From Marinomonas posidonica_A (lineage in GTDB: Bacteria > Pseudomonadota > Gammaproteobacteria > Pseudomonadales > Marinomonadaceae), in assembly GCF_043643765.1 (NCBI RefSeq), contig NZ_JBHZSP010000012.1, positions 62,001 through 126,000 of the forward strand: DNA of 64,000 nucleotides. The letters are read 5' to 3'. Below the pieces are notes generated by a model. It had not been told where the DNA came from. It was given only the letters and a program-made list of their open reading frames with translations, and did not search any database. Shown here piece after piece: positions 54,476 to 61,807 of this stretch; the first letter of the stretch is position 1; every line of letters begins with the position of its first letter. Both the position numbers and the translations under genes were made by a program.

Positions 54476-55014
54476 TGCTAAGCAGACAGAACACAGGGTT
54501 AATGGTTGTTGATATCCAAGGCAAGCTGGCAGACATTGTTCACGACAGTGGCACTCTCATGGATCAAACTGCCAAGCTGATTCAAGGTGCCAAGCTGTTA
54601 AGGTTACCCATTCTGTGGTTAGAACAAACACCCGATAAAATCGGCTCTACTCAAGCTCAAATTGCCAATCTATTGGCATCCCAAGAACCCATTAAAAAAC
54701 ACACCTTTAGCGGTGCAGGGTCAGCAGAATTTATCGCGGCGGTGAAACAAACGCCGGTAAAGACTTGGCTTATTTGTGGCATTGAAACACATATTTGTGT
54801 CTACCAAACCGCCATGCAACTACTCGACTTAGGTTACAAGGTAGAAGTGGTGGTTGACTGCGTTTCTTCTCGATCGTTGTTTAATAAAGAACTGGCCATT
54901 TCAAAGCTGCTCGCCAACGGTGCTGCCACCAGCAGTGTAGAAATGTGTTTGTATGAATTAGTCGCTGACAGTAACGCACCTGAATTTAAAGACATTCTCA
55001 AATTAACTAAATAA
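54472..55014 (+). CDS. Isochorismatase-family cysteine hydrolase
   Basis: A 180-residue hydrolase. The catalytic triad positions are the Asp in VVDIQGK, the Lys in AGSAEFIAAVKQTPVKTW (approximate) and the Cys in ICGIETHICVYQTAMQLL. The overlapping start with the EamA gene (ATGATG at 54472) shows an operon. A similar AraC-EamA-hydrolase arrangement is common in drug/amide detoxification. The substrate is unknown. Confidence 0.88.
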   Translation: MMLSRQNTGLMVVDIQGKLADIVHDSGTLMDQTAKLIQGAKLLRLPILWLEQTPDKIGSTQAQIANLLASQEPIKKHTFSGAGSAEFIAAVKQTPVKTWLICGIETHICVYQTAMQLLDLGYKVEVVVDCVSSRSLFNKELAISKLLANGAATSSVEMCLYELVADSNAPEFKDILKLTK

Positions 55015-55091
55015 AAGAAAGATGCGATCAACAACCAGGGGGTATGGCACAAAATCAACACCAAAGTGCTAAGCGCTCCTGAATGACAAAA

Positions 55092-55361
55092 TCATTCACT
55101 AAATTTCTTCGCCACTTCCGCCGCTTTTGCTCCCAACTCAGCGAAGTTCTCAGTGCCTTTTGACATGACCTTTTGTGCTTGCTCTATCACGTCAATGTAT
55201 TTCGGATCACCCGTTGCCAACAGTTCTGACAGAGCCACACCAATGGCCGTCGTACTGATGGTATTGAGGTTGCGCAAATTATCCGCCGCATCCTGTACCG
55301 CAATGGCAGTGGATTGAGCAACCGATTGTTTGGCCTTATCTGTGGCGCTTTCATTGGCCAT
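55092..55361 (-). CDS. RebB-associated protein, paralogue of 56709-57002
   Basis: An 89-residue helical protein: AKQSVAQSTAIAVQDAADNLRNLNTISTTAIGVALSELLATGDPKYIDVIEQAQK, very close to the protein at 56709-57002 (the same AVAQSTA.DA.DNLRNLNT.STTAIG.ALS.LL core). This is the accessory R-body family found with RebB ('killing trait'). It is the last gene of the reb locus. Whether it is structural or regulatory in the ribbon is unknown. Confidence 0.75.
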   Translation of the reverse strand: MANESATDKAKQSVAQSTAIAVQDAADNLRNLNTISTTAIGVALSELLATGDPKYIDVIEQAQKVMSKGTENFAELGAKAAEVAKKFSE

Positions 55362-55374
55362 GAGACATCACTCA

Positions 55375-55563
55375 TCAGCCGCCTTTTTTGAGAATGAGAG
55401 CACACGCCGTAGAGGTCGCTGCATTACTGATGGTTTGCATGCCCTGCTGAATCGTAACGGCATTTTGCATTTGTAACCCCATAGAGTCTGACATCGCAGA
55501 TTCGGTCAGCTGATCAATCACCTCATTAACTTGCTGCAAGTCTTGTGAGTTCTCATCGCTCAT
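55375..55563 (-). CDS. Short RebB/killing-trait-like protein
   Basis: A 62-residue protein: EVIDQLTESAMSDSMGLQMQNAVTIQQGMQTISNAATSTACALILK. It shares GL.M.NAVT.QQ and TxACA.LLK with the C-terminal half of the 145-residue protein at 56184-56621. It lies 13 bases before the 89-residue gene. An upstream element CTACAAGCTAATA (55598-55610) is shared with the promoter region of the rebB gene at 58055. Confidence 0.72.
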   Translation of the reverse strand: MSDENSQDLQQVNEVIDQLTESAMSDSMGLQMQNAVTIQQGMQTISNAATSTACALILKKGG

Positions 55564-55670
55564 GCTTCCTCCTCTGTTCGGCTTCTGTCATGCATCACTA
55601 CAAGCTAATATGCAAACCGTTAGGCTTGGAGCGTTGCTTTTCTACAGATCATTTATGTTACCTATGCTGA

Positions 55671-55940
55671 TCAGTCGTCTTTCTCAACAACACTTTCAGA
55701 AGCACGGCTCAGCACGGCAGAACCAATAGCGGTCATGGAATTCACACCTTGTACGGTAGCGGCTTGCATACCGATCGATGCTTGTTGCTGAGCACTGGCG
55801 GCGTTGCTGCTCATGTTTGACATGGCTTGCCCCATTGCTGTGTATAGGTTGCCCATGGCGCTGGCGGGCGTTGACGCTAAGACTTGGGTATTGGTTTGTG
55901 TTAGCGAGTCGGTAATTTGTTCATTCACTTTCTTAGCCAT
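55671..55940 (-). CDS. rebB: RebB family R-body protein
   Basis: An 89-residue RebB homologue: VNEQITDSLTQTNTQVLASTPASAMGNLYTAMGQAMSNMSSNAASAQQQASIGMQAATVQGVNSMTAIGSAVLSR. It is the most divergent of the five full-size RebB copies here (the other four are near-identical). RebB proteins are the main structural units of R-bodies, coiled ribbons that unroll on pH change. Good SD-like AAGGAG is not obvious; GAGGT precedes the start. Confidence 0.85.
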   Translation of the reverse strand: MAKKVNEQITDSLTQTNTQVLASTPASAMGNLYTAMGQAMSNMSSNAASAQQQASIGMQAATVQGVNSMTAIGSAVLSRASESVVEKDD

Positions 55941-55948
55941 AATAACCT

Positions 55949-56212
55949 CTATTTTTTCTCTACTGGCAGCATGGTTTGTAACTGCTGATTGATGTTTGCC
56001 ATCTCTTCATCTAACGTGGATTCGATGGCACTGAGTATTTGACTGACTTCTTGCTCCACCTTATTCACCGCACTCTCTGACTCAGCCTTAGACAGTTTCT
56101 CCTGTGTGCTGGATATCAGGTTTTTCACTTCTAAATGTTGTTGCTGGGTAAAGGTGTCAATTTGTTCAAGCTGGGCATCCAGATCAAACCTCATTAGGCT
56201 CGGCTTGATCAT
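55949..56212 (-). CDS. Coiled-coil protein of the reb locus
   Basis: An 87-residue protein, almost entirely coiled coil (LEQIDTFTQQQHLEVKNLISSTQEKLSKAESESAVNKVEQEVSQILSAIESTLDEEMANINQQLQTML). It is between a rebB and the 145-residue protein, overlapping the latter by 29 bases in a different frame. No RebB similarity. It may be the assembly or control partner of the ribbon, comparable in position to small reb accessory genes (RebC/RebD) in other bacteria, though homology is not claimed. Confidence 0.7.
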   Translation of the reverse strand: MIKPSLMRFDLDAQLEQIDTFTQQQHLEVKNLISSTQEKLSKAESESAVNKVEQEVSQILSAIESTLDEEMANINQQLQTMLPVEKK

Positions 56213-56621
56213 CTTTCTCTCCTTTCTTGCCTTTTAAAAACCCTTTTACGTTCAGGGCCTTTTTCTTCGGTTTAGGCTCCTCAGGGGGAATACTCGCCCG
56301 CGCCTCATGACTTGCCTGTTTGGTGTTATTTTCAGCCGCGGGCGCTTTCTCTGCAGCCTTTGGCTTGGCAACCACTGATTGGGTCTTTAATAAACGGGCA
56401 CAGGCATTGGTAATCGATGCTGCTGTGGTCATCTGTGATTGCTGCTGGTTAGTCACGGCATTGTGCATTGATAACCCCAATGTATCCGTTAACGTGGTTT
56501 CCAGTAGGCCAGTTGGTTGAACTGAAAAGGTTTGTAATGTATTGAACTCCTGAACAGCTTTAGCAGGAACTTCTTGCTCAAACTCATTTTCATAACGTAT
56601 ATCCTGCGATTCCATCTTCAC
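56184..56621 (-). CDS. Reb-like protein with Lys/Glu-rich C-terminus
   Basis: A 145-residue protein. Residues about 35-80 (LLETTLTDTLGLSMHNAVTNQQQSQMTTAASITNACARLLK) are similar to the 62-residue protein at 55375-55563. The C-terminal half is charged and Lys/Pro/Ala-rich (EEPKPKKKALNVKGFLKGKKGEKDDQAEP), apparently disordered. The chimera could anchor or regulate the ribbon. Upstream is an element GGCTAATATCA (56672-56682). Confidence 0.7.
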   Translation of the reverse strand: MKMESQDIRYENEFEQEVPAKAVQEFNTLQTFSVQPTGLLETTLTDTLGLSMHNAVTNQQQSQMTTAASITNACARLLKTQSVVAKPKAAEKAPAAENNTKQASHEARASIPPEEPKPKKKALNVKGFLKGKKGEKDDQAEPNEV

Positions 56622-56708
56622 TCCTTAGTCATTTAAGCCATGGTTTGATCGAGTTACATAAAGGTCATTGCGGCTAATATCACGTCAACTTAGCGATATA
56701 AGGGCGCG

Positions 56709-57002
56709 TTAAGGGGAACTTTCATACAACACAGTGGCCACTTTTTCCCCCACAGCCCCAAAATTTTCCGTGCCATTCACAACGATTTTTTGAGCCTGCT
56801 CTATAACATCAAGGTATTTGCTGTCGCCCGTTTCCAGTAGCTGGCTTAATGCGGTGCCGATGGCCGTTGTACTTAATGTATTCAAGTTACGTAGGTTGTC
56901 CGTTGCATCGACTAAGGCCATCGCGGTGGATTGAGCCACCGATTGAGTCGCCGCATGGAAAGCCGAGGTATCCGGATCTGGAGGCATGTTTACATTTTTC
57001 AT
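56709..57002 (-). CDS. RebB-associated protein, paralogue of 55092-55361
   Basis: A 97-residue protein: AATQSVAQSTAMALVDATDNLRNLNTLSTTAIGTALSQLLETGDSKYLDVIEQAQKIVVNGTENF. It is closely similar to the 89-residue protein at the other end of the locus. Together with the paired short Reb-like genes this indicates a duplication within the locus. The start is preceded by AAGGAGAAG. Confidence 0.78.
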   Translation of the reverse strand: MKNVNMPPDPDTSAFHAATQSVAQSTAMALVDATDNLRNLNTLSTTAIGTALSQLLETGDSKYLDVIEQAQKIVVNGTENFGAVGEKVATVLYESSP

Positions 57003-57092
57003 CTTCTTCTCCTTGATTAAATAACGCCCTGTCCAGTCAGTAACTGGTCAGGGTGTTGCCTAATTACGTTATATCGATGACTCTTATGAGGC

Positions 57093-57368
57093 CTATGCTT
57101 CAGGAGCATCATCCGGTTCAATAATGCTTTCCGCACTACGTCCAATGACGGAACTACCAATCGACATCAAGGAGTTCACACCTTGTACTGTGGCCGCTTG
57201 CATGGTGATTTGCGCCTGTTGCTGCGCACTGGTGCCATTATGAGCTGCCGTACCTAGCGCTTGGCTGGTTGACAGCAACATGTTCCCCATCGCCATGGCT
57301 GGCGTTTCGCCAACGACTTTGGTATTCACCTGCGTCACTGAGTCAGTGATTTGTTCATTTACTGGCAT
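57093..57368 (-). CDS. rebB: RebB family R-body protein
   Basis: A 91-residue RebB: PVNEQITDSVTQVNTKVVGETPAMAMGNMLLSTSQALGTAAHNGTSAQQQAQITMQAATVQGVNSLMSIGSSVIGRSAESI. It differs at only three of the first 85 residues from the copy at 57448. It has an acidic C-terminal extension (EPDDAPEA). R-body structural protein by family. Confidence 0.9.
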   Translation of the reverse strand: MPVNEQITDSVTQVNTKVVGETPAMAMGNMLLSTSQALGTAAHNGTSAQQQAQITMQAATVQGVNSLMSIGSSVIGRSAESIIEPDDAPEA

Positions 57369-57447
57369 AATCTTCTTCCTTTTGTTTCACTTGGCTTCAT
57401 TTTCAAATATGAGTGAAGACGCCTTCACTCTCTATTCGATTTTCCCT

Positions 57448-57708
57448 TTAACCTGGTTCGATAATGCTTTCTGCACTACGTCCAATGACGGAACTACCAA
57501 TCGACATCAAGGAATTCACTCCTTGTACTGTGGCCGCTTGCATGGTGATTTGCGCCTGCTGCTGTGCACCAGTACCATTGTGCGCTGCTGTACCTAACGC
57601 TTGGCTGGTTGACATCAACATATTGCCCATCGCCATGGCTGGTGTTTCCCCTACGACTTTGGTGTTGACCTGCGTGACAGAGTCGGTAACTTGTTCATTT
57701 ACTGGCAT
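57448..57708 (-). CDS. rebB: RebB family R-body protein
   Basis: An 86-residue RebB, nearly identical to the neighbour at 57093 (V7, M32 and G47 differ), with near-identical DNA as well, so it is a recent tandem duplicate or subject to gene conversion. It begins after AAGGAATGTAATC. Confidence 0.9.
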   Translation of the reverse strand: MPVNEQVTDSVTQVNTKVVGETPAMAMGNMLMSTSQALGTAAHNGTGAQQQAQITMQAATVQGVNSLMSIGSSVIGRSAESIIEPG

Positions 57709-57745
57709 GATTACATTCCTTATTTTGAATTAAGATTACTCGTTA

Positions 57746-58006
57746 CTAGCCTTTTTCAATGATACCTTCCGCCCCTCGCCCTAATACCGCTGAGCCAATT
57801 GCTGTAAGCGAATTGACCCCTTGGACTGTGGCAGCTTGCATGGTGATCTGGGCTTGTTGTTGAGCCGATGTTGCATTGTGAGCTGCTGTACCCAAAGCTT
57901 GGCTGGTAGACAACAACAAATTCCCCATTGCCATGGCTGGCGTTTCACCCACTACACTGGTATTCACCTGAGTGACCGAGTCGGTTATTTGCTCATTTAC
58001 TGGCAT
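57746..58006 (-). CDS. rebB: RebB family R-body protein
   Basis: An 86-residue RebB: NTSVVGETPAMAMGNLLLSTSQALGTAAHNATSAQQQAQITMQAATVQGVNSLTAIGSAVLGRGAEGIIEKG. It is third of four tandem copies and shares the C-terminal GAEGIIEKG with the copy at 58055. Preceded by AAAGGAGTTAAACC. Confidence 0.9.
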   Translation of the reverse strand: MPVNEQITDSVTQVNTSVVGETPAMAMGNLLLSTSQALGTAAHNATSAQQQAQITMQAATVQGVNSLTAIGSAVLGRGAEGIIEKG

Positions 58007-58054
58007 GGTTTAACTCCTTTACTCTTTCTAATCTTGTTGAGCTCTCAGGGCGGT

Positions 58055-58315
58055 TTAGCCTTTCTCAATGATTCCCTCAGCACCACGACCAATCACCGCA
58101 GAGCCAATCGCCATCAGAGAATTAACCCCTTGAACCGTCGCCGCTTGCATAGTGATTTGTGCTTGTTGCTGAGCCGCAGTGGCATTGTGTGCCGCATTAC
58201 TCAACGCCTGACTGGTAGACATCAGTAGGTTGCCCATCGCCATAGCCGGTGTTTCGCCGACTACTTTGGTGTTGACCTGTGTGACTGAATCTGTGACTTG
58301 TTCATTTACTGGCAT
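58055..58315 (-). CDS. rebB: RebB family R-body protein
   Basis: An 86-residue RebB: NLLMSTSQALSNAAHNATAAQQQAQITMQAATVQGVNSLMAIGSAVIGRGAEG. It is first of the tandem group in transcription order, with SD AAAAGGAGTAAC and a 249-base upstream region that contains a perfect 19-base palindrome. The tandem copies may supply similar subunits in different amounts. Confidence 0.9.
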   Translation of the reverse strand: MPVNEQVTDSVTQVNTKVVGETPAMAMGNLLMSTSQALSNAAHNATAAQQQAQITMQAATVQGVNSLMAIGSAVIGRGAEGIIEKG

Positions 58316-58351
58316 GGTGTTACTCCTTTTCAGTTGATTAAAATGGTATTG

Positions 58352-58375
58352 CTACAAGCTAATAGACTATTAGCT
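58352..58375. promoter_or_regulatory. Palindrome upstream of rebB array
   Basis: AGCTAATAGACTATTAGCT (58357-58375) is a perfect 9-base inverted repeat around one base. It overlaps CTACAAGCTAATA (58352-58364), which also occurs at 55598-55610 upstream of the short Reb-like gene. Both lie about 35-50 bases before a start codon, which suits an operator or promoter element. Confidence 0.6.
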
Positions 58376-58564
58376 CCTCTCAATATGACGTTTGATACCT
58401 AACCTAATGTCTCAGTATCCATCATCATGAGTCAGTCAATGCCTTACACTTTATGTCATCATTTGCAGCAATAATGATCATACGTATAGGCATACTTGAG
58501 CCACGCTTTGTGTGAACAAGCAGGCTCATTAACCTTAATAAAATGCTGTCCGTTACCTTAGTGG

Positions 58565-58771
58565 TTATTCCTTTGAGCCTTGAGCGGCAATGGCATAAAT
58601 CAGCCCTGAACCTAACGCCGTATTGGTGACCGTTATGGTTTGTATCTGTTGCTGAACATGGGTAGCATTTTGTGATGCCTTAGCTAACGAATCCGCGACC
58701 ATGTTCAGATACATATTGCGCGAACTTACTGGCGACCACTCGGTTAATAGTTTTTCAATATCTATTGGCAT
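58565..58771 (-). CDS. Short RebB-like protein
   Basis: A 68-residue protein: NMYLNMVADSLAKASQNATHVQQQIQTITVTNTALGSGLIYAIAA. The pattern of the middle helix (S..A..NATH.QQQ) follows RebB (STSQAL..AAHNAT.AQQQ), but the first helix is different. SD AAAGGGAG precedes the ATG. It is the first gene of the locus and may initiate the reb transcript, with its own upstream CTAATAGAC element at 58795-58803. Confidence 0.7.
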   Translation of the reverse strand: MPIDIEKLLTEWSPVSSRNMYLNMVADSLAKASQNATHVQQQIQTITVTNTALGSGLIYAIAAQGSKE

Positions 58772-59054
58772 CTCAAACTCCCTTTCAATAATCTGTCTAT
58801 TAGTAACCTTATCTTCGCCACAACATAAAAACTGAGGGAAAAGAACGGATTAAAAGGGGCTTTCCATGTAACACAAACATCCATTTATGCTCATAAAAAC
58901 CACTAGAATCTTCATACTGAGGCCCAGATCGGATAGAAATAAGGGGGTTAAGTGAAACGTAATCGACGTCAGAAACGACTAGAGAGAAAGTGAAGATAAA
59001 AGGAAAAGTCAGCGGCCAATACTGTGACAGCATTGGCGATGATGCTTGCTGCCA

Positions 59055-59636
59055 TTAAGCAAATACAAACCGATACGCTACGTAGAACAACAACAGGGAC
59101 ATCAAACGGTTCACCCACGCCATCGCCTTGGGATTCATCGCGACGTGTTGTAGTCGAGATCCCGCCAACAGATACACACCTGGTGCACCAAAGGCCATGG
59201 CTGAAAGAATCAAAGACCAGACCGCAATATCCATTCCTGTAATCTCATATCGCGGATACTGTACCGTCACAATGGGTACGATCGCCACCAAGGCTTTTGG
59301 GTTGCAAAGCTGTAAAATCAGGCCAGTTTTAAAGCCAATCACGGTCGCTCCCGACTCGGTGGTTGTCGGATGAAAACTGGTTTGCATGATTTTCACCCCC
59401 AGATAAGCAATATACAGCCCACCCAAGGTCGCAATAATCGACTGATAACCTTCTGGAATGATTTCACCACCAAGATAGCCAAGCAGAAGAAACAGAATCA
59501 ACATCGCCAGACCAACACCAGCACAGTAACCAAATGCTCGCCAGCCTTGTCCATTGACGCCCGCCAAAAGCGCAAGAGTATTGGCAGGGCCTGGGCTGTA
59601 CATAACGCCAAAGGCGTAGATGATTATTTCAAGCAT
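59055..59636 (-). CDS. LysE family amino acid exporter
   Basis: A 193-residue membrane protein with about five to six helices and the LysE/RhtB motif YSPGPANTLALLAGVNGQGWRAFGYCAGVGL. It exports an amino acid or derivative. The AraC regulator at 59703 lies upstream in the same direction and is probably its controller. Confidence 0.88.
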   Translation of the reverse strand: MLEIIIYAFGVMYSPGPANTLALLAGVNGQGWRAFGYCAGVGLAMLILFLLLGYLGGEIIPEGYQSIIATLGGLYIAYLGVKIMQTSFHPTTTESGATVIGFKTGLILQLCNPKALVAIVPIVTVQYPRYEITGMDIAVWSLILSAMAFGAPGVYLLAGSRLQHVAMNPKAMAWVNRLMSLLLFYVAYRFVFA

Positions 59637-59702
59637 AGAAAAACCTCAAAAGATAATTTGATAAAGATGAAAAACAGATGAATCAGTGAGTGCGAAAGGT
59701 CG

Positions 59703-60533
59703 CTAGGTTCGTAACAAGGTGCGCCTAAATTGATGGGGAGTGACACCAAATATGGGTTTAAAGCGGCGATTAAAGTAACTGACATCCGTGAAGCCAAAGG
59801 TCAGCGCGACATCCGTCAATGACATGCCCATTGAAAGAGCCTCTTTGGCGCGGTTGATACGATAGTTTTGCCAATATTGATGTGGTGTCATGCCAAAATA
59901 ATCACGAAAACAACGTAACAAATGATACTTAGACATGTGCGCCACTTGGCTTAGCGCGTCGAGAGAAACCTCTTCACTGACATGGGCATGCAAATAGTCT
60001 CTGACTCGCTCAAACACAGGGTCTTTTATACGTCGTTTAGGATCAATCTGAATGCCTTTTTGGTGGGCTAAATATTCAGCAAATTCAAACAAAGTTGACG
60101 AGTACTCCAAAGCGGATGACGCCTTGTTCTCGACCAAGTTGGCCAAACGCAAGATATGTCCTTGGAGCACTAGATCGTTTTGTACTGTGTGTTCTATACG
60201 AAAATCTTGAGCACAGCGAACGCCAGCACTCTCAAGCATAGGGTTTAATTGATCTGGATGGACATACAACATTTTATAATGAAGCGTATCGTCCGTACCG
60301 GAATGACCGTCGTGAGCATCCTCTGGGTTGAACACAATCACATTGCCAGAATAGCTCTTATGGTGTTCACCCAAGGCATAAAAATCTTGTCGGCCAGACA
60401 AGGTAACACCAAAAGAAAACTCTTCGTGGGCATGCGTTCCATAAGAAAAGTCATTCATTGACGCTTCGAGCAACATCACTTCATCACAGGAGGCGCTTTT
60501 CACAAACTGAAAACGATTTTCTACCGACATCAC
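59703..60533 (-). CDS. AraC family regulator with N-terminal cupin
   Basis: A 276-residue regulator. The N-terminal cupin-like sensing domain (SYGTHAHEEFSFGVTLSGRQDFYALGEHH, VIVFNPEDAHDG) is followed by the C-terminal AraC helix-turn-helix pair (VSLDALSQVAHMSKYHLLRCFRDYFGMTPHQYW; MSLTDVALTFGFTDVSYFNRRFKPIFGVTPHQFR). It is a normal length for this type. It is linked by position to the LysE exporter. Confidence 0.9.
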   Translation of the reverse strand: MMSVENRFQFVKSASCDEVMLLEASMNDFSYGTHAHEEFSFGVTLSGRQDFYALGEHHKSYSGNVIVFNPEDAHDGHSGTDDTLHYKMLYVHPDQLNPMLESAGVRCAQDFRIEHTVQNDLVLQGHILRLANLVENKASSALEYSSTLFEFAEYLAHQKGIQIDPKRRIKDPVFERVRDYLHAHVSEEVSLDALSQVAHMSKYHLLRCFRDYFGMTPHQYWQNYRINRAKEALSMGMSLTDVALTFGFTDVSYFNRRFKPIFGVTPHQFRRTLLRT

Positions 60534-60730
60534 AACCTCCTCACTCGCCTCTTTACGACTTCAATTAGAATAGAATATCCAGTTTGAAGACAAAAAGATT
60601 GGACGATATTGCGCAATCCATTCATTAGACAATACTCAGACCGATTCAGAATGGAAATGAAGAACAACGCGCCGACGCTCAAAGAAGATCAAATCGGTTC
60701 GAACGAGAGTGATTAGGAAGACTAATTAGC

Positions 60731-61624
60731 TTATTGCTTACGCCATACGTTAGGTGTGACACCCACAATGCGCCTAAATGCTGCCGAAAATTTACTCGGG
60801 TTAGTGTAACCGACTTGTAGTGCGACATCGGTAATCATCAAAGATTTATCAACTAATAGCCGTTTGGCGTATTCCATACGACGAAACGTAAAATAGGCAT
60901 AAGGAGAAAACCCCATTGATGCCTGAAATGATCGAGTAAACGAACGGACATCTTGATCGGTTAGTTTTGCCAGTTCAGCCACACTCACATCACTTCCAAG
61001 TCGGCTTTCCATAAAATCTAAAGTCCGCTGCAAACGTCGGCCATTTAATGGATAAACGATGTTTTTTTGTGGGAACTTCGGCTCATAGTCAACCAACCTA
61101 TTTAACAGCGTATAAATCCCTTGCTCGAAAAATGCCCCAGATAAACCATGAACCTCAGCATCTCGCCACAGTGCGATCATAACGGCCGTTAGTAGTGGAT
61201 CATTATGAAGTTGAGACGCGGCAGGAATAAAGTTCTCAACATGAAAACCTTCCCCATTATCTGGGGTAAAAGCATCGAGTTTAATCGCTATGCCTAACAT
61301 TTGAGTTTGAGGCCAGTAGCCTGAAGCAATAGTGCCCGGTAATGCTATAGCAACGGTACCTGGGCGCAAAACACCTTCCAACGATGGCCCTTCACCTTCT
61401 CGTTTCATACGACCTATATGACCGGTACATAAATTAAGCATGAGAAACGGAGAAGGCTTTGCTGAAAAACAGCCTTCGGATGCCATAAACTCTGCGTGTG
61501 CTAATAAACACTCGCCTCGTTTATCTGAGATAGAAAGTGTGGGCACAATTCCTAAATCCTGCATGCGGCTATTAAAGCCTTTTAACTCAGTTTGAGAAGT
61601 CTGGTCCTTTAACTGATTTATCAT
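60731..61624 (-). CDS. AraC family regulator
   Basis: A 297-residue regulator with the C-terminal AraC domain (SVAELAKLTDQDVRSFTRSFQASMGFSPYAYFTFRRMEYAKRLLVDKSLMITDVALQVGYTNPSKFSAAFRRIVGVTPNVWRKQ). The N-terminal part (about 1-190) is unassigned. It lies 183 bases beyond the hmuV stop in the same direction, and a Fur-like site is upstream, so it may be part of the iron response. Confidence 0.85.
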   Translation of the reverse strand: MINQLKDQTSQTELKGFNSRMQDLGIVPTLSISDKRGECLLAHAEFMASEGCFSAKPSPFLMLNLCTGHIGRMKREGEGPSLEGVLRPGTVAIALPGTIASGYWPQTQMLGIAIKLDAFTPDNGEGFHVENFIPAASQLHNDPLLTAVMIALWRDAEVHGLSGAFFEQGIYTLLNRLVDYEPKFPQKNIVYPLNGRRLQRTLDFMESRLGSDVSVAELAKLTDQDVRSFTRSFQASMGFSPYAYFTFRRMEYAKRLLVDKSLMITDVALQVGYTNPSKFSAAFRRIVGVTPNVWRKQ

Positions 61625-61705
61625 TCAAAACACCTTAAAAGCAATCTCGTCCCTGAGACATTACGCGTTGCAATTAAAATCTATCCACTCACAAAAAATA
61701 TCACG

Positions 61706-61722
61706 AATGAGAACGATTATCA
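61706..61722 (-). promoter_or_regulatory. Fur-like box between hmuV and AraC gene
   Basis: On the minus strand TGATAATCGTTCTCATT matches TGATAATCATTATC at 12 of 14 positions. It lies 82 bases before the AraC start. Confidence 0.5.
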
Positions 61723-61807
61723 AATAAAGCCATAACGTCAATACACTGTATATTAAACGTCTCTTTTTTGCGTCATGTTGAACGTTCAAAGCATCACACT
61801 TATGAAT

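Noticed and set aside
57464..58228. Plus-strand frames across the rebB array
   Set aside because: They mirror the tandem rebB genes and are not conserved between copies except as shadows.
43893..58771. Whole island as a prophage
   Set aside because: Apart from the muramidase there are no integrase, terminase, portal, capsid or tail proteins, and no attachment repeats were seen.
58809..59033. Small minus-strand frame upstream of the reb locus
   Set aside because: It has no SD and no recognisable feature; the region looks like promoter or spacer DNA.
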